NCBI GenBank assembly: GCA_014529385.2 | Contig: CM043955.1 | Coordinates: forward strand, 137,691,108-137,753,107 | DNA: 62,000 nt | Origin: Adiantum capillus-veneris | Lineage: Eukaryota > Streptophyta > Polypodiopsida > Polypodiales > Pteridaceae | Direction of reading: 5' to 3' | The notes under the pieces: model-generated | Seen by the model: the letters and a program-made list of their open reading frames with translations, nothing else | The model's database searches: none | What the model was told of the DNA's origin: nothing | Made by a program: the position numbers and the translations under genes | In this document: one piece after another, positions 46,301 through 58,264 of the stretch | Numbering within the stretch: position 1 is the stretch's first letter | Layout: each line of letters starts with the position of its first letter

Positions 46301-48291
46301 TCTGTCTTTGGACTCGTGTCACTTTCCGTGTTCTTTGTCTCCAGATTCTCATCAGCTTTCTTTTGAGCTTGTGCTCTCGTAACCACTTGAACTGGTACGA
46401 CATTTTCATTTTCTGAGCTACTAGGGAGCTGAACAATCCCTGATACATTTGTCGTGATTTTCCTGATCTGGTTTGGTTTTTTCGGGCAATCAGGGATCAA
46501 GTGAGTGATGCCACACTCAAGACAATAGGCATTTACTTCAGTGATCTCCGTATGAGGACATTGTTTGACCAAGTGGTTGTCACGACTTTTGTGACAATCT
46601 GTCTGTGGTTGAGGAGATTCTTTTAGCATTTCCTCTTGGCTATAAGCAAGCTTTGACCTAGATAAGCCGTTATTTGCAATGAATCGCAATGTCCTTTCGT
46701 CCATTTCATACCTTCTTTCTTTCGACTGAAACCCAGGAGGTGGAGGTTGTACCGGCCTCACCACTCCATGTGTTTCTCTCACATATTGTTGCTCCGAAGG
46801 GTAGTACTCACTTTGGTTGCTATACCACATTGTAGATGGTACTAGCGTTGGTTTATTTGATGCTTTCATCATTGGCATGTATCTCATGTCTACCTGCATT
46901 CTAGCACCTGGCATCGGAGTTTGTTGTCCTAAGACAAGCTGTGGCCTTAAAACTCCTATTGGTCCTCGCGCATTCCCCGTAATGTATCTAGGTGGAGTAG
47001 GTGCTTCTGGAACAGGTTGTACATAGCTCTCCCTAGCATTTTCCATGCTATAATAGCACTCTTCCCCCGTATGGTTCGTCCATTTTCTCTCAATTTCACA
47101 CCATTTAGGCTCTCCCGAATCAGACCTTACAAGAGGAATCAACCTCTTGACCAAGTCGTCGATAAGCTTTTCTTGATCAATAGGTGCCGTTGGCTTGGCA
47201 ATGGGCTCACTTATCTGTGAAACACTGTGCTGAGAGGATGTGTCATCTCCTTGACTCTTTAAGTCCTTTTCTTTGTATGCCCCACAGTTATCCACTAGAT
47301 AAAGAGCTTCTTTGATCAACTCGTTTAACGTCATCCTCCTTATCATATGCAGATCCTTCTGAAGGCCCGCATGTCTCATTCCCTGGATAAAGATCAGCAT
47401 CAGTCGTGCTTGCGTAGGTAATTCCGCTCTCGGACAGAGCTTAACATATCTCTTGAGTCGTAATGATGCTTTGCGTACTGATTCATCCTCTTTCTATTTG
47501 AATCTATGGATTTGCGAGACCGTGTTGTGAGCAATGCCTTTTGGCGAGAATTCTTCAATAAACTCCTCAAACAGCTCATCTAGGGTCTCAAAATCCCATA
47601 TTTCCACCGAGTCGAACCAAGTAGCTGCATCATCTTCTAGAGTCAATCCAAATCCTGCAAACTGTGTCGCAAAATCTGAAACTTCCTCTGCTCTAATCAC
47701 TCTTCTAAAAGCCACTACGTGATCTCTCGGATCTTCATCTCCGGAGTATTTTCTGTTTACCCATTTCTGGACTTGGGATGGTCTAACTCGTCGATTGTCT
47801 ACAAGTCTAACCAGAGACTCTCCCAATACTTCTCTCGTTATCGCTCTTGAAGGGAATCCTGGTGGCTCTCTTCTTGGAATTCCTATAGGAATTCTCGTGT
47901 TTGGTGGAGGCATTTGTGGTCCTTCATTGACCAAATATCCACCTCTTTCTAGTACAGTCTGTGGATTTGTGCTTTCTACAACTCTGTATTCTCGTCCATA
48001 CTTGTCGACAACTATAGATCTCCATTGACAGTCGACTCCGTATGTGTAGACATATAAGAGCTTGTAATCCGTTATCTCTTCTAGGTATGGATCTGAGCAC
48101 CTATAAAGATTGACCTCATTGTCGTCAATGTATCTATATAGTCCTTCACTCTCATGACCAATCATCCAAAATCTCTCAACAAGATGGGTCTTTATCAATT
48201 GCAAGTTTGGAAGATCCATTGTGGGAGGATATTCCTCTATCGTCGGGATCTCCGAGCTTGTGTAAGTTGCGTTTGAATCTAGGGTAGACAT
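43351..48291 (-). pseudogene. Gag-protease polyprotein of LTR element II, no polymerase
   Basis: Single frame from the ATG at 48291 (MSTLDSNATYTSSEIPTIEE) to a stop at 43351, about 1,650 codons, broken by a TAG at 47491-47493 and a TGA at 44119-44121. In order: gag domain (WDFETLDELFEEFIEEFSPK), two Cys/His knuckle-like motifs (CHKSRDNHLVKQC; CLECGITHLIPDC), long coiled/charged linker, and aspartic protease (MAILDSGAGVAITTKEVW ... YEIILGRPFM). The C-terminal 300 residues repeat W-[IVA]-P-K about eight times (KWIPKSS, QIWIPKS, VWAPKK, IWIPKQ, RWIPKK, VWVPKQ, KWIPKK). No reverse transcriptase, RNase H or integrase follows. Either the 3' half is deleted or the element never had one. Confidence 0.75.
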
Positions 48292-50685
48292 GATTTCTGG
48301 GCTTAAGAGCTTTGTCTTGGTTCAAGTAGACTTAGTCCATTGTGTTCAAGTGCTTTGGTTAGGGAAAAGTCGAAACTTTGTCCAAAACCGCAACCGTTTC
48401 GTCACAATTCTTGCAAATTGTCGCTTTTAAACACCCCCGACTTCCGGATGAATTTTGAGGCCTTAAACGATGTTTTTTTCAAAGTAGAACTAAATAGTTG
48501 CCGTGGGCATGCATTTAGTTCAAGTTTTGCTCTAAGATCTGTAGAGCCGCTCTCAGGCTACGTTTTGATATAAAAACTTTTCCGATCCGATACCGTTTGT
48601 GAAAGTTATGGCCAAAACAGTGAAATGCAGTTTAGACTGGTCAAAATGAGTCTAAATTCAAATTTGAAAAAATATTTGGGATCTCTGTGACACTGTGAAC
48701 ACTTCTGTATGGTCAAAAGTACAGTTGGACCCTAACACTGGCCTAGAGACATCCTATGCGTAGTATGTCTATATGCTCAGAATTTAACTAAATTTGGTCC
48801 AGAGACTCCCCTTAAGTCCAGCAACACATTGGTATGCTCAGAATTTCATTTGGACCTAAAAATGGCCTTGAGACATCCTACGCGTAGGATGTCTTTTTTC
48901 TCAGAATGACTTGAAATTTTCACCCTAGCTTCTCCTTGATGTGCTGATCACAATGGTGTGCTCATAAGTTGGTTTGGAGTCCTAAATCAAGCTGGATACA
49001 TCCTATGCGTAGGATGTCTTTTTGCTTTGTTTCAGCTCAAACTTGCACTGTAGCTTCCCCTTGATGTGCTAAACTCACAGCTATTTTTACTTTTTGATTC
49101 TGACACCTATAGGTTGGTCAAATGATCAAGAATTTGTTCCAAAAGCCTGATGTCTGTTCTGATGAATTCCTAAGTCAAATCAACTCCAAATTGGACCAAA
49201 TTTTCCTAGGAGGATTGCCTACGGCTATACGACAGCATGCTATGTCCACAGTAGAATTTTGGTTTCAGAATTATGTAGTAGACATCCTACGCGTAGGATG
49301 TCTAACTGCTCAGAATTTCCCCAAATTTGAACCACAGACTCTCCTTAAGGTGCTGATCACTGTGGTATGCTCATAATTAAGTTTGGAGTGCAAAATCACA
49401 CATATGACATCCTACGCGTAGGATGTCTTTTTGGCCTGTTTGACCCCAGACTTGTCCCACAGCTTCCCCTTGATGTCAGTAACCCAGTGGTATGCTTAGA
49501 TTTTGGTTTGGATTTCAAAAGTCCCAATTTTTAGCTGTTCTTGCCTTTTTCAGTCAAAAGTGTTAAAGTCCGCTTTGAACCCAATTTTCTCACCCAAATG
49601 AGCTGAAAACTCTCACATGCATTCAATACAACATTTAGAACATGCCTTTGGAGTAATCCTATGGCTTGGTCCCAAAAATTATGCCTTGGACACAGTTTGG
49701 GTAGGATGTCTGGCAATTCTCGTCTTTTGGCTTTGATCTGTCAAAATTTGGTCAAATTTCCACTTTCCAGGTGAACATAGGGTAAAACCTACCTTCTAAA
49801 CACATTGGTAACCTCAGATTTTCAAAAAAATGCCCAGATCACCCTGTAGACATCCTACGTGTAGGATGTCTACTTCTGATTTTTTGAGACTGAAGTGTCC
49901 CTGATGCTTCCTTATGCTCTCAGAAAGTGCAAGTATGCTTTACAATTGCAAAAACATGCAAAAATCACTCAATTAAAGCCTTTTCTGAAATTTTACGTTT
50001 TCTGACTCCGCCTTTTGGCTTTTGGTCAACAAAATTAGGGAAAAACACCCAAGTCAATATGCTACTAGGGTAAAACCTACCCTATGAACCCAGTGGTGCA
50101 GTCAAGATTTTCAAATTTGGTCTCCAGAACCCCCTTGAGACATCCTACGCGTAGGATGTCTATGTTTACAGAATTGCAGGTTTTCTTCACAGAACCCTTG
50201 CATATGCTGTTTTATATGCACAACATCAGTCAGCCATACAAAAATGTCCACAAAAGCTTGTTTAATGCATTTTTACCCTCAAATGCACACTTTTCCGTGA
50301 TTTCAAATGCAATCAAGAACTTTAGCAAATAATTCAGTGTTGAATAGCTCTAGATCAGAATCGGATCACTTACCTAAAGCTACTCCTACAAATCATATGG
50401 GGTTTTGCATCTATGAGTAGAAAAACGCTTCACTGCCACAAACGGACTAGTAAACGCTTTTATCACCTCACAAATCACTCGACCACCAACAACTACTCTA
50501 ATCCACCGATCCTAACTAAACCTATCTAGTCGTAGACCCTTGGCAAGACACACGCTTCCTGGCTATCCACTTGATCGCGGAATATCCTCTTCCGGATCCA
50601 CTTAAGAAAAACACTTTCTTTAGCCGAAACTAAATCAAGCAACCATCACACGAGTGTTAGTAGGAAACCTACTTAGGTCCTTGTG
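48292..50685 (-). other. Leader of LTR element II with palindrome array
   Basis: 2.4 kb between primer site and gag ATG, without coding potential. From about 48740 to 50165 it consists of diverged units of about 125 bp. Each has blocks like GCTCAGAATTT, CTCCCCTTGATGTGCTGATC, GTGGTATGCTCA and TTTGGTTTGGA, and many carry the palindrome listed below. Confidence 0.75.
48747..50161. repeat. Seven 24-bp palindromes (AGACATCCTACG + its complement)
   Basis: Copies at 48747-48770, 48871-48894 (perfect), 48996-49019, 49280-49303 (perfect, extending to 26), 49405-49428, 49848-49871 and 50138-50161 (perfect). A half-decayed copy lies at 49688-49711. Spacings are 124, 125, 284, 125, about 283, 160 and 290. 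Perfect copies have central ACGCGT. Two further degenerate versions lie in the LTR (about 51047-51070 and 51107-51131). Confidence 0.9.
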
Positions 50686-50703
50686 TCCCCGGCAGCGGCG
50701 CCA
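50686..50703 (-). other. Primer binding site of LTR element II (Asp tRNA type)
   Basis: Minus strand TGGCGCCGCTGCCGGGGA, one base inside the LTR. Nearly the TGGCGCCGTTGCCGGGGA site known from Athila-like plant elements. Confidence 0.8.
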
Positions 50704-50704
50704 A

Positions 50705-51660
50705 TGTTGGACGGGAAGTCTCACACACCCATGAAGTGCATGCAAACACTACCTAGATCAACATAATGTCAATCGAGGACACAGATGACACGATAGGCAC
50801 ACGGAGGAAATCTCTTTAGCTTGTCAAGCTGAGACCATCCTACACATACAACACTCTCGAAGTCCAACTGAACCACAATCAAGAACCTCACTGCTCTCAA
50901 CTACACCACCTAACCACATACACATATACAGAAGCTAACTCACCTAATCATGCCAGATTCATACGAAACTTAAGGAACACCATCCCCTCACTAGGATACA
51001 CCTGTCCCTAAGCTTCTACACTCAAAACCCTCACTCTAAACCCGTCTGCGGAAAACGCGTAGGATGACAGAGCAGAATTTTGAAAGTGCTCGAAACTGAA
51101 ATTTATGAGTACCTATGCGTAGCTTATGTCGCCACTATTCTATAGACTACTAGCACGCAAAAAACAGACATCGTTTGATACACTTACGACCACAAATAGC
51201 TCGTAGATGTGTCGGCGTGTGCGCTTTGTCTCGCGTGGAATGCTTGGCGTTGTCGCGTAGCTCTCCTCGAGCCTACAACAATGGTGCAGTCGGATCTCCA
51301 ATGCGTTGAGCGAGCCGGGCGTAGCAGGAGGATGAAGCTCACACTCGCTCTCTTTCTCTCTCACACACAGTAGACGGCAGCGCTCAGTTTTGATTATGAT
51401 TAAAAGTCTTTTTTACAAAATGACCTAGGTACCTTATATACTAAGGCTACCTTAGGTTTAACCAAAATTGGGGTTGAAGGGGTCAAATGGCTTTGTATTT
51501 ACAATCTGGAAGTGCCATTGCACCCCGGCTTCTGAAACTAGAATAACTACTCATTACAAATGACGTTTATAGCCATAATCCACAGCATTAATAACTCGCA
51601 AAAGATAAGACTTTGGTACGAAACTTGAGTTATGTTGTGTTGTTGACCCAACGGTCAACA
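50705..51660 (-). repeat. 5' LTR of element II
   Basis: 956 bp. The plus strand begins TGTTGGACGGGAAGTC and ends CCAACGGTCAACA, so on the minus strand it starts TGTTGACC and ends CCAACA. No second LTR was found in the window. Confidence 0.75.
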
Positions 51661-52552
51661 TTGTGTGAGTGTGTGTGTGATAATGCCTTGCAAAAATCAG
51701 CCCCCTCTCTCTCTTGGGCGAGCCCTCTTGCTATTTGCTCTTGCTCAGCCCTCATGGACCTCCCCAAGTCAAGCCTATCACAATTAAGCAGCATAAGTGA
51801 TAGCCTTCTGACACGTGTCCCCCTTTCCCCTTTTGTGAGAGATTTAGGTAATTTAATAATTAAACTAAACTCTCATTGCACCCCTTTGCCTCCTGGCCAA
51901 TAGGAAACAGGCAAGCCATTGGGCTCCTGAATGCTCATTGGACCCTTGGGAGACTGTCCAATAGTCTTCTAGGAGACTTAATTCTCATTGGTTCTTTTAT
52001 TAAGTGTTTTTAAATTAATTAAACTAGATTAACTCTAGCCTAATTCTCATTGGTCCACCTCTAAGGCCATCCAATAGGAATTGGGTACTCCTTGTGGGCA
52101 TCTGGGCTAGGGAGCTGACATGTGTCCCTAATTCCCTTTGTGTAAAGGGAGCTTGTGTGTGTGTGTGTGTGTGCCTTTCTCTCTCATCCCCTAGAAGAAA
52201 GGCTCGCCCCCTCCCATGTAGGGATATGCAAAGAATTTTTTTCACACACACAAAGCATCCAATGCCCCTAGGTTTGACCTTTGGACATAACCGTTGAATT
52301 TTGGAACCTTAGCATTTTGGAAGTCTTAATGGGCTGAACCTTAGGGTCTTTTTATCCCATTGTTGCACATGGCTCTTTTGTAGATGGCCCCCGCTTTGGA
52401 TCCCTATTTTCCCTCCTTTGGATCCCTAATGTGGCTGGTCTGCTAGCTTAACCAATATTCTAGCTTTTTCTCCCCTGGCACTTCCCCACATTAAATGATC
52501 AGTTTAATATGAGAAAATTATTTAGGAGAATTAGATATTGATTATTATGACA
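51661..52552 (-). repeat. 3' LTR of Ty3 element I, truncated
   Basis: Nearly identical to 58967-59841 but lacks the counterpart of 58265-58966. The break coincides exactly with the end of the element II LTR, so element II probably inserted into it. Contains (GT)n at about 52155-52172. Confidence 0.85.
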
Positions 52553-52568
52553 TTACCTCTCTCTTGAA
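52553..52568 (-). other. Polypurine tract of element I
   Basis: Minus strand TTCAAGAGAGAGGTAA directly before the LTR start TGTCATAATAATC. Confidence 0.7.
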
Positions 52569-52910
52569 ATCATAGTCGTCCTCGACTATGGTGTAGAGAA
52601 GATAACGCATATTCATGAGTCCTTTTCTTAGCGGGTAGAGGATCCCTATGTTACCCTACGACATTATTCCACAATGGATGACTAGTCCATTTGGCGCTTG
52701 AGAGCCTGAGGCTGCCGCAAGCATGTCTGCACATTAGTCCTATCAGTCTTCCATAGTAGAGTGACAAGCTCTACTTGGTGTTTGGGAGACGTTGTCTCCG
52801 CAAACTTGATCTAAGCATGCATACTACTTCATTTTTGTGCACACTAAAGAAAAAGAGAGTCTTATAAGACAAAAAAAACTTTGTTCATTTTTAACATTTT
52901 GTACATTTGC

Positions 52911-55900
52911 TTACTCTTGGGAAGCATTGTAAGCATTGACAAGGTTTAGGTTATCCTTTAATTGTATGCCTTGCATCCATCTAGCATCTTCAAAAGGATA
53001 ATTATTAAACTTATTAAGATATCGTCGGATAGTCTTACCGCCTCTTAATACCTTGTCTTCATGTCGGAGAATGGACTTGGGCTGTAGCACCTCCTCTTGG
53101 TCCTCGATCTCCGGTGGGTCTTCAATAGTTGGTTCTTGAGGTGGATCTCCTTTGTAAGGCTTTAATAGGCTCACATGGAAAGCATTGTGTATGAGCCAAT
53201 GATTGGGCAACTTAAGTTGATAGGCCATCTCATTGATTGGCCTAAGAATCTGGAAGGGACTATAGTACCTTTTTGCTAGTTTAGCATAGTACTTTTGGTG
53301 GCCCGTAGGATTCTTGCCCGTCGTGTGCCTTAATCGAGCCATGGGAAACTTTAACAAGACCCAATCGTTTTCTTTAAAGGCTTGGGCTCTTCTGTGCTTG
53401 TTAGCAGCAGCCTTTTGCCTTTGCTGTGAGATAGAGATAGCATCCTTAATCTTTTGAAAAGATTCTTGTAGGTCTCAGCTATACTCATTTGCAGCGAAGA
53501 TCTTCCCATGTACCTTAAGTAGAAAGGGACTTTTTGATCTTCCCTCAATTACCTCGAAAGGTGCTTTTCCCGTGGAAGTATGTACAGTGTTATTGTAAGC
53601 ATACTCCACTAAGGGTAAGTACTTCTCCCATTGGGATCTTTAATCTACTTCCGTTACATAGGCTTTTAGTAGATCGAGAATTGTTAGGTTAGCTATTTCA
53701 CTTTGGCCATCCGTTTGTGGATGATAGGCCGAAGAGAAGTTTAGCCTTGTTCCTAAATTCTCAAAGAGACCCTTCCAGAAATTACTGGTCATTCTAGGAT
53801 CTCTATCCGACACTGTAGACATTGGCAAGCCATGGTACTTGAAAATTTGTGAAATGAAGAGGGTTTCCATTTGATGGGCTTTGATAGTCTTTTTGACAGG
53901 TATAAAATGAGCTTGTTTATTGAACCTGTCTACTATCGTCCATATTCTCGTATTCCCATGGATAGACTTAGGCAATCCAAAGATAAAATCCATGGATATG
54001 CTCTCCCATGGTGAATTAGCGATTGGCAAGGGTTGAAGCAATCCAAGTTGCTTCCCTCTATCAAATTTTGTCTTTTGGCAAACCACACATTTAGAAACAT
54101 ACTCTTTAATGTCCACTTTCATGGTAGGCCAATAGAAATATGTTTCAATTCCCTTTAAGGTAGACTGAATCCCTCTATGCCCCGCATACGGTGAAGCATG
54201 AGATTCATACATTACTTTCTCACGTAGTGAGTTAGTAACGCATAATCTATTGCCATAGAGAAGATAACCATCTTGTAAAGTAAACGGTTCTTCTTTCTTC
54301 CCTAATGCAAGGGCTGAAATCACATCTCTAAAATCGGGATCAATAGCGTACTCATCTATCATTGAAGATAGATCATTGTGAGTTGCTATGGAAACTGCAT
54401 TCACTCTTGGCCGTCTTGAGAGTGCATTAGCTACTTTATTATGCTTGCCAGCAATGTGAGCAATATGAAAATGAAATTGCGAGCGGAAATTTGCCCACCT
54501 CATTTGTTTGTCGGAGAGCTTGGTCTGCGTCATGAAGTACTTAAGACTTTGGTGATCCGTTCACACAATGAAAGGAGTCCCCAATAAATAGTGCTTCCAT
54601 GAGTCTAAGGCATGTAGAACTGCAAGGAGTTCCTTTTCATATATGCCTAGAGCTTGCTCAATAGGGTCGAGCCTTTGACTCTCATAGCCTATGGCGTGCC
54701 CTTCTTGGAGTAAAACAGCTCCAAGGCAATCACCACAAGCATCACATTGGACCTCAAATGGTTTTGAGAGATCCGGTAGTGTAAGCACAGGTTGAGAGAT
54801 AAGCTTTTCGAAAGCATTGTTCTCCTTAGAAGACCATGTATACCTAACGCTTTTCTTTGTTAGGTCATGTAATGATCCCGCAATTTGTGAGAACTTTTCT
54901 ATGAAGCGTCTATAGTATGCACACATACCTATAAAGCTTCTTAGTTCATGAAGATTCCTTGGTTTAGGCCATCCTTTTATTACCTCTAACTTTGATGGAT
55001 CCATTTGGATGCCATCTTGAGAGATAATGTGACCTAAATACTGAATCTCTTGCAAGAAAAATTCACTTTTCTTTCGATAACATAAAGTTTATTCTCTCTC
55101 AAAACTTGAAATATTACCTGGAGGTGTTGCTTGTGTTCGTCTAATGAATTAGAGTAGATGATAATATCATCAAAGAACACTCCAGTGAAGTTTCGATGAG
55201 GCTGGAATAGCTTCTCCATCAAGCAATTGAATGTGGCTGGTGCATTGGTCAAGCCAAAAGGCATGACAATGTATTCGTAAAGACCAAATGTGGTGCAAAA
55301 TGCGGTCTTTACAATATCTAGATCAACTATCCTTATCTGATGATAGACACTTTTTCGGTCAATCCTACTGAAGTAGGTCGATCCTTGTAGCTTATCAAAT
55401 AGGTCTTCTACCCGTGGAACGGGAAACCTATTCTTGATAGTGATCCTATTTAGTGCTCTATAGTCGACACACATACGATATGTGCCGTCTTTCTTTTGCA
55501 CTAATAGCACCGGTGAGAAAAATGGAGATGAGCTAGGCCTAACCATGCCCTTCTCAACTAACTCATGCACTTGCCGCATAATCTCCTCTTGTTGAGCTTG
55601 AGAAACTCTATAAGGAGGTTTGTTAGGCGGTGAAATTCCTGGAAGAAGTTCAATTGCATGGTCATCATTACCTCGTTTAGGAGGTAGCTCACAAGGGATG
55701 TCGTCAATAAAAACATCTTGAAACCCCTTGAGAAAATTGGATAACTCTAATTCCTTTTGGTTGCTTTTATTTTCTTTTGCTAAAGCATTAGGTTCATTTT
55801 GAGAATCTTTAACAAAAATCATGTACACGGAAATAGAGCTCTTTATTGACTTGTTGAAAGCTGGTGTATGTACAATGGGGATAGTGTTACCCATTTCCTT

Positions 55901-57847
55901 AGCATCTATATACATGTCTTTTTCCCTGAACTTAAAGGAGATTCTCCTTTCAGGAAATTTAACATCGGCAGCCAGGCGGTCAAACCATGGTGCCCCTAGG
56001 ATTACATCCTCATGCTTGATAGGAGAGATAAAGAAGTCCTCTTTGTCCACATAGCCTTGGACATGAAGCCTCGATTTCCCGATTAAGGGAGTGACTGAAG
56101 CTTCTTGCCCCTTGAAGGCACTATCTGCGGGTAGGATATCTCCCATCTCGTAGGATTGTATGCCTAGCTTGGTGGCCAACTCTATAGATATAAAATTGTG
56201 AGTAGAACCAGTGTCAAAGAGAATAAAAGCATCATGTTCTCTTACCTTTCCCCAAGCATGGCATAGAGGAGATCCTTTGTGATGAGTTTGGTGAGTCTCC
56301 TCCTCTTGGATTTCAACCAAGGAAGCTCTAGGAGGATCTTGGCGGTTGTTCTTTTGGGGACAAGCGCAGTACGCATGCCCTTGTTCGCCGCACTTGAAAC
56401 ACCGGTTATCCTTGCGATAACGCTCAAGATCTTCAGGAGAGAGTTTGTTCTTACCTTTGTAAACTCCCTTCTCTTTAGCTTTGTTGGAGTTGCCCTTAGG
56501 AGACTTTTGGACATTGTCCTTCCCCTTAGGCTCATTAGAACCCTTGTTTTCCGGGGGCTTATTATTTATTTTAGCCCCCGTTTGGAAATTGATTAGTGAG
56601 GCCACCATAGTATGGTGTATTACCGCCGATATGGTACGTGGCCTTTGGGAGTTGACATACTCTGCCATTTCTTCGGTTAAGCCCACACAAAATTGTTGCT
56701 TTTGCTCTCCAAAATCCAACTTTTGAAAGACAGTGGCTTTGAGTTGTAGGTCCCAAAACTTGTCTACATATTTGTGGATGGATTCATTGGGAGAGAGCTT
56801 TAAGCTTTGCCATTCGGTGAGTACTTCGTCTTTGGCATCGGTGGCCAAAAACTGCTTCATAATGGAATCTCTTAAAGCTTTCCATGTTTGTGGAGCTTCA
56901 CCGTTGGCTCGTAGGCTAGACCACCATTTCCTGGCGGACTTTTGAAAGTGCATAGCTACATGGCGTAGCTTAGAGGGCTCCGTGAAGCCCTCATCTCCAA
57001 ACGCCGCATCAAATTGCTGGATAAAGGCCAAGACTTTGTCCGTAGCACCAAAGGTACCATCATAGGTAAGGAAAGAGATGCTCTTCCCTCCCTCTTTGAA
57101 TTTCTTCAGCTTGGATGACCTCTTCCATGCGGCATAGGATTTCCTATGGCCTCTTCTTTTTGATGGTTCAAAGGTTGCACCATCACTTTCTTCAGAAGGT
57201 GAAGAATTTGAAGAAGGTGGAGAAGAGGGTGACCTCTTTCTCGCCTTTTTATTGTCTTGATCTTCGTTGTCTTCACCATCACTTTCATAAGAGGAAGAGG
57301 ATGAAGAACATGGAGAAGAGGGTGTCGTCTTTCTTGCCTTTTTCTTCTCTTGCTTTTTATCATCCCTCTTTGAATTATGGCGTGGAGAAGAGTGTGATGG
57401 TCTTCTCCGCTTTGGTGGTGATGGAGAGCGTTTAGCCCGCCGTCTTCGTGGAGATATCTCCGCCGAGGTGGCGGGAGACTCACTTCTTTCTCGTTCCTTC
57501 GATGGAGGCTCTTGATTTCTCCTTTGGGAAGGAGATGCATCATCAAGAAGTAAATTCTTGAGCCCTTCGTATTGATTCTCTTCTTCTTCCCGAATCGGAG
57601 AGAGACCTCTTTTGGGAGTCTCACAAGGAGGCTTCCTAGGTGTTCTCTTGTCATGGTGATGAGCTTGGAGAATCCCGTGAGCACGGAGCTGCCGTTGCAC
57701 TTCACTTTGGAGAGATGGATTGCCCATGGCTTGTTGAAGCCTAGAAACAAGATAGTTAACAAGCATTGAAGCATCATTAGTAGCTTGCTCATGAGAAAAA
57801 TCAATGTTATCAACATTAATTTCACTCTCTTTACTATTGTGAGCCAT
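52911..57847 (-). pseudogene. Ty3 gag-pol polyprotein, near-intact
   Basis: ATG at 57847. Gag with a Ser/Arg/Lys-rich N-terminal region (residues about 80-230), a gag core (HFQKSARKWWSSLRANGEAP) and a CCHC knuckle (CFKCGEQGHAYCAC, CX2CX4HX4C). Protease FILFDTGSTHNFIS. Reverse transcriptase CVDYRALNRITIKNRFPVPR, YIVMPFGLTNAPATF and FFDDIIIYS (catalytic DD kept). RNase H VQCDACGDCLGAVL ... YEKELLAVLHAL. Integrase zinc region HRG...CVVCQKTK, core acids in SMDFIFGLPK, VSDRDPRM and DGQSEIAN, tail IHNAFHVSLLKPYKG, then a chromodomain-like KFNNYPFEDARWMQ. Lesions: frameshift near 55065-55075, TGA at 54558-54560 (probable former Arg before TDHQSLKYF), TAA at 53640-53642, TGA near 53475. These few lesions make this copy non-autonomous now. 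Confidence 0.9.
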
Positions 57848-58245
57848 TCTAACAGATTTTAGGTGTAAACCTTTTAGGTGTATTTTGGCACTTCAAGCCC
57901 GAGTTGCTACTCCTCTTTACCCCTTTAGAAAAATCACTCAAGCTACTATACCCGCGGCTCGAATACCATTAATTGCAAGGAATAGAAGAGAGGGTCTTTC
58001 GACACCAAAACAAAACCGGCTCCTGTCAAGCTTCTAATAGCTCAATAGTGGTTAAGCCGTAGGCAATCCCCGTAGGACTCCACTATTAAGACCATAGGTC
58101 TCGATGGTGATGCCCCGTTAACTGCACAAAGGCAGGCGCACTGCAAGGCTGAAAAATCCCTATTCTACTTACTCACAGGCAATTAATAATACCAAAAATT
58201 TATAGCTGGCTTGAGGACCTCCTTTCTTGCGCAAGAAAAGAGAAA
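57848..58245 (-). other. Leader of element I
   Basis: Untranslated stretch between primer site and gag ATG. No ORF or repeat of note. Confidence 0.7.
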
Positions 58246-58263
58246 CCTTGTGCTTTGATACCA
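58246..58263 (-). other. Primer binding site of element I (Met tRNA type)
   Basis: Minus strand TGGTATCAAAGCACAAGG, one base inside the LTR. Close to the initiator-Met site TGGTATCAGAGC. Confidence 0.85.
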
Positions 58264-58264
58264 A

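Noticed and set aside
48292-50685. CRISPR-like array
   Set aside because: The recurring 24-bp palindrome has spacers that are themselves diverged repeats of irregular length, inside an LTR-element leader of a eukaryote.
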